DNA of 34,484 bases from Anaerolineae bacterium (GTDB taxonomy: Bacteria > Chloroflexota > Anaerolineae > Aggregatilineales > Phototrophicaceae): contig JAAXID010000179.1 in the NCBI GenBank assembly GCA_012270545.1, forward strand, positions 16,655 to 51,138, written 5' to 3'. Position numbers and translations under genes: made by a program. The notes under the pieces are model-generated. The model was given only the letters and a program-made list of their open reading frames with translations, was not told where the DNA came from and did no database searches. Positions 32,387 to 34,484 of the stretch are shown piece by piece. How positions within the stretch are numbered: position 1 is the first letter of the stretch; every line of letters starts with the position of its first letter.

Positions 32387-33655
32387 TTATCGTCCCGCGC
32401 GCGTGGCGAATTCGACATCGCTGCCCTCCGGCACGGTCATATCGCTGAAGCGGGCGAAACTCTGATGCATGCAATCGGAGCCGACCACAGTGCCCGCGCC
32501 AATCGAAAAACCTGGCGGAATGCGCGCGTTCTTGCCGATGCTCGTGATCTTGAGGTCGCCCATGTCTTGCCACGAGCCGACGCGGGCATCCTTGCCGATG
32601 ACGGCGATCTTGTCCACCAATGCCCGTTCGACGCGGGCGCCAGTCTCGATATAGGCATCGTTCAGGATGACTGACTCGCGGATGACCGCGCCCGGTCCGA
32701 TGAAGACGCCAGGCGACAAAATCGAACGCTCGATCACTGCGCCGGCGCCGATTACCGAGCCATCGGTGATCATGCTGTCGACGATGTTTGTGTCGGCGCC
32801 AATTCGCACCGGCGGACGCTCCTCGCTGCGCGTGTGGATTACCCAAGTGCGGTCGTTGAGATTCAAGGACGGCGGAATCGAAAGCAGGTCCATGTGGGCT
32901 TCCCAGTAGGCGTCCACCGTGCCGACATCAATCCAGTAACCGCCATAGGGATAAGCGAAGATATTCATCTTGTCGGCGACCATTTTCGGGAGAATGTTCT
33001 TGCCGAAGTCATGCTCCGAATCGCTATTGTGTTGGTCCTCATGCAGCACGTGTTCCAGCACATCATAGTCAAAGACATAGACGCCCATATTCGCCAGATT
33101 GCCGGGCGGCGTCACCGGCTTCTCGATGAATCCAGTGACGCGATATTCGCTGTCCGTGTCGACAATGCCGAAGCGGCTCGCCTCATCCAGCGGCACGCGA
33201 ATCGTGCAGACCGTGGCCGCCGCGCCCTTGTCGCGATGGTATTGCACCAGCATGTCGTAATCCATCTCGTAGATGTGATCGCCGGATAGAATGAGCACAT
33301 ATTCCGGTCGTCCCTGCCGCACAAAATTGAGATTCTGAGCGACGGCATCGGCGGTGCCCGCGTACCAGTCGGTATCAAAGCTGCCTTGGTAGGGCTGCAG
33401 CATACGCACGCCGCCGGTGAATGAGCGATCCAGATCCCAAGGTCGCCCCTTCCCAATGTGATCGTTGAGGCTGTGCGGACGATACTGCGTCAAGACCAGC
33501 ACATCAAAGACATTCGAGTTGACACAATTGCTAAGGGCAAAATCAATTATCCGATACTTGCCGCCGAAGGGCACGGCCGGCTTGGCGCGCTTGATTGTCA
33601 GGACGCCCAATCGCGTCCCTTTGCCTCCCGCGAGGATCACCGCCTTAATCTTCAC
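32387..33655 (-). CDS. glgC: Glucose-1-phosphate adenylyltransferase
   Basis: A 422-residue ADP-glucose pyrophosphorylase, the committed step of glycogen synthesis. The nucleotide-binding loop is AGGKGTRL (9-16), followed by [20 protein letters not shown] (25-44). The catalytic Asp region is [11 protein letters not shown] and the sugar-phosphate site is GFIEKP. The C-terminal part is a left-handed beta-helix with hexapeptide-like repeats ([23 protein letters not shown] and following), where allosteric effectors act in the family. The start is GTG, supported by AGGAG 6 bases upstream. It follows glgA by 71 bp on the same strand; the two probably share an operon. Confidence 0.96.
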   Translation of the reverse strand: MKIKAVILAGGKGTRLGVLTIKRAKPAVPFGGKYRIIDFALSNCVNSNVFDVLVLTQYRPHSLNDHIGKGRPWDLDRSFTGGVRMLQPYQGSFDTDWYAGTADAVAQNLNFVRQGRPEYVLILSGDHIYEMDYDMLVQYHRDKGAAATVCTIRVPLDEASRFGIVDTDSEYRVTGFIEKPVTPPGNLANMGVYVFDYDVLEHVLHEDQHNSDSEHDFGKNILPKMVADKMNIFAYPYGGYWIDVGTVDAYWEAHMDLLSIPPSLNLNDRTWVIHTRSEERPPVRIGADTNIVDSMITDGSVIGAGAVIERSILSPGVFIGPGAVIRESVILNDAYIETGARVERALVDKIAVIGKDARVGSWQDMGDLKITSIGKNARIPPGFSIGAGTVVGSDCMHQSFARFSDMTVPEGSDVEFATRAGR

Positions 33656-33726
33656 CGCCCACTCCTGATGTCATGCTTTGCCCCGTCGAGCGTCGACTGA
33701 TCGCCATTGCAGTTTTGCGCTGTCCT

Positions 33727-34484
33727 TTACATTTTTTCCGCTTGAGCCTTGTCGCGGGCTTGTTCGTAGAGCGCGATATATTCCTTTGCGCTCTTCGTCC
33801 AACTGAAATCCGCGCGCATGCCACGTTCCTGCATCCGTCGCCAGGCATCGGGTCGCCCCGCGTAGACATCCAGCGCCCAATCCAATGTGCCTTCCACCGC
33901 CTGCGGCTCCTGCCAGTGGAAGACGAAACCCGTGCCGCTATCCGCATCGCTGTTGTCGTAGTTGATGACCGTATCCGCCAGTCCGCCTGTTTCGCGCACC
34001 AGCGGCAGCGCGCCATACCGCATCGCCATCATCTGCCCCATGCCGCAGGGTTCAAAGTGACTCGGCATCAAAAAGATATCACAGCCGGCGTAGATTTGCT
34101 GCGCCAAGGCGCCATCGAATTGCAGAAAGGCTCTTACCTTGTCGCCGAAGTCTTGATCAAGCTGCCAGAAAGCGCGTTCCAGGTGGGCTTCGCCAGTGCC
34201 CAGGACCACCAGTTGCATATCGCGCCGCGCCAGGATGTTTCGCAAAGCGGGCAGAGCCAAATCAAAACCCTTTTGCGCCGCAAGCCGGCTTACGATACCG
34301 ACTAGGGGCACATTGGATCGCAGGGGCAAGCGCGAAAAAGACTGTAAATGTCGTTTGTTGAGCGGACGTAATTCTGCGAAGTTATCCGCGTTAAACTTTG
34401 CCACAAGGGTCGGATCGCAGTTTGGATCCCAGCGTTCCACATCCAGCCCATTGAGGATGCCGCGCATGTCTTCCGCGCGTCTGC
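33727..34484 (-). CDS. glgA: Glycogen synthase, N-terminal part beyond the window
   Basis: The C-terminal 252 codons of a GT5 glycogen/starch synthase. The frame is open to the window edge, where RRAEDMRGILNGLDVERWDP shows the interdomain region, so the ATG at 34467 is internal. The GT-B C-terminal domain has VPLVGIVSRLAAQKGFDL, the nucleotide-sugar site EPCGMGQMMAMRYG, and GGLADTV. It extends alpha-1,4-glucan from the ADP-glucose made by GlgC encoded downstream. The N-terminal acceptor domain with its KxGGL motif is outside the window. Confidence 0.93.
   Translation of the reverse strand, partial: RRAEDMRGILNGLDVERWDPNCDPTLVAKFNADNFAELRPLNKRHLQSFSRLPLRSNVPLVGIVSRLAAQKGFDLALPALRNILARRDMQLVVLGTGEAHLERAFWQLDQDFGDKVRAFLQFDGALAQQIYAGCDIFLMPSHFEPCGMGQMMAMRYGALPLVRETGGLADTVINYDNSDADSGTGFVFHWQEPQAVEGTLDWALDVYAGRPDAWRRMQERGMRADFSWTKSAKEYIALYEQARDKAQAEKM

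Noticed and set aside
1..34484. CRISPR arrays, rRNA genes, intact insertion sequences, prophage or integrase genes
   Set aside because: I read both strands for regularly spaced repeats, rRNA-like sequence and transposase or integrase motifs. Apart from the transposase-like domain at 23971-25947, which lacks catalytic residues, none was seen.

Overview
The window is a GC-rich, gene-dense bacterial chromosome segment with almost no spacers. Core genes (polA, argF, der, miaB, lepB, the c-di-AMP pair cdaA-cdaR, the glycogen genes glgP, glgC and glgA, and tRNA-Glu) show that it is chromosomal. Several features fit a Chloroflexota (Anaerolineae-like) organism: an F420-type luciferase-fold oxidoreductase, the short DUF3417-type alpha-glucan phosphorylase, and a pseudo-receiver/roadblock/transposase-fold protein. 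That assignment is inference from protein style. No rRNA or marker phylogeny is available here.

Layout. (1) 1-5153, + strand: the end of a branched-chain amino-acid-type ABC operon (livK partial, livH, livM, livG, livF). LivH carries a duplicated membrane extension and there is a strong stem-loop between livK and livH. (2) 5163-13809: a carbohydrate island. On the - strand are a decayed sugar-transporter remnant and a GH127 beta-L-arabinofuranosidase-type enzyme. Divergent from it on the + strand are an Asp-box (sialidase-like) propeller protein and a zinc-less MDR dehydrogenase. Converging on these from the - strand is an intact sugar ABC transporter (binding protein, two permeases). Together they look like import and cytosolic breakdown of a glycoside, perhaps arabinofuranosyl-containing, followed by oxidation of a sugar or alcohol product. 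(3) 13943-14850: tRNA-Glu(UUC) with a good terminator, preceded by a class II aldolase gene. (4) 14898-19629, - strand: YgiT-type zinc-finger protein, signal peptidase I, Der, CdaR and CdaA. (5) 19630-20096: the only gene-free stretch above 300 bp, filled with nested palindromes. (6) 20097-28253, - strand: argF, polA, a large multi-domain signalling-like protein, an SH3 lipoprotein and miaB. (7) 28334-34484: glycogen metabolism: glgP (-), a free-standing CBM48-type protein (+), an F420-type oxidoreductase (-), glgC (-) and glgA (-, cut by the window end).

Most notable points: a protein at 23971-25947 that ends in an apparently dead IS200/IS605-type (Y1/HUH) transposase fold joined to a roadblock-like and a pseudo-receiver domain; the duplicated N-terminal membrane module on LivH; and a deletion scar at 5163-5538 where the Tat signal peptide of a lost sugar-binding protein runs into the end of a lost MalG-type permease.
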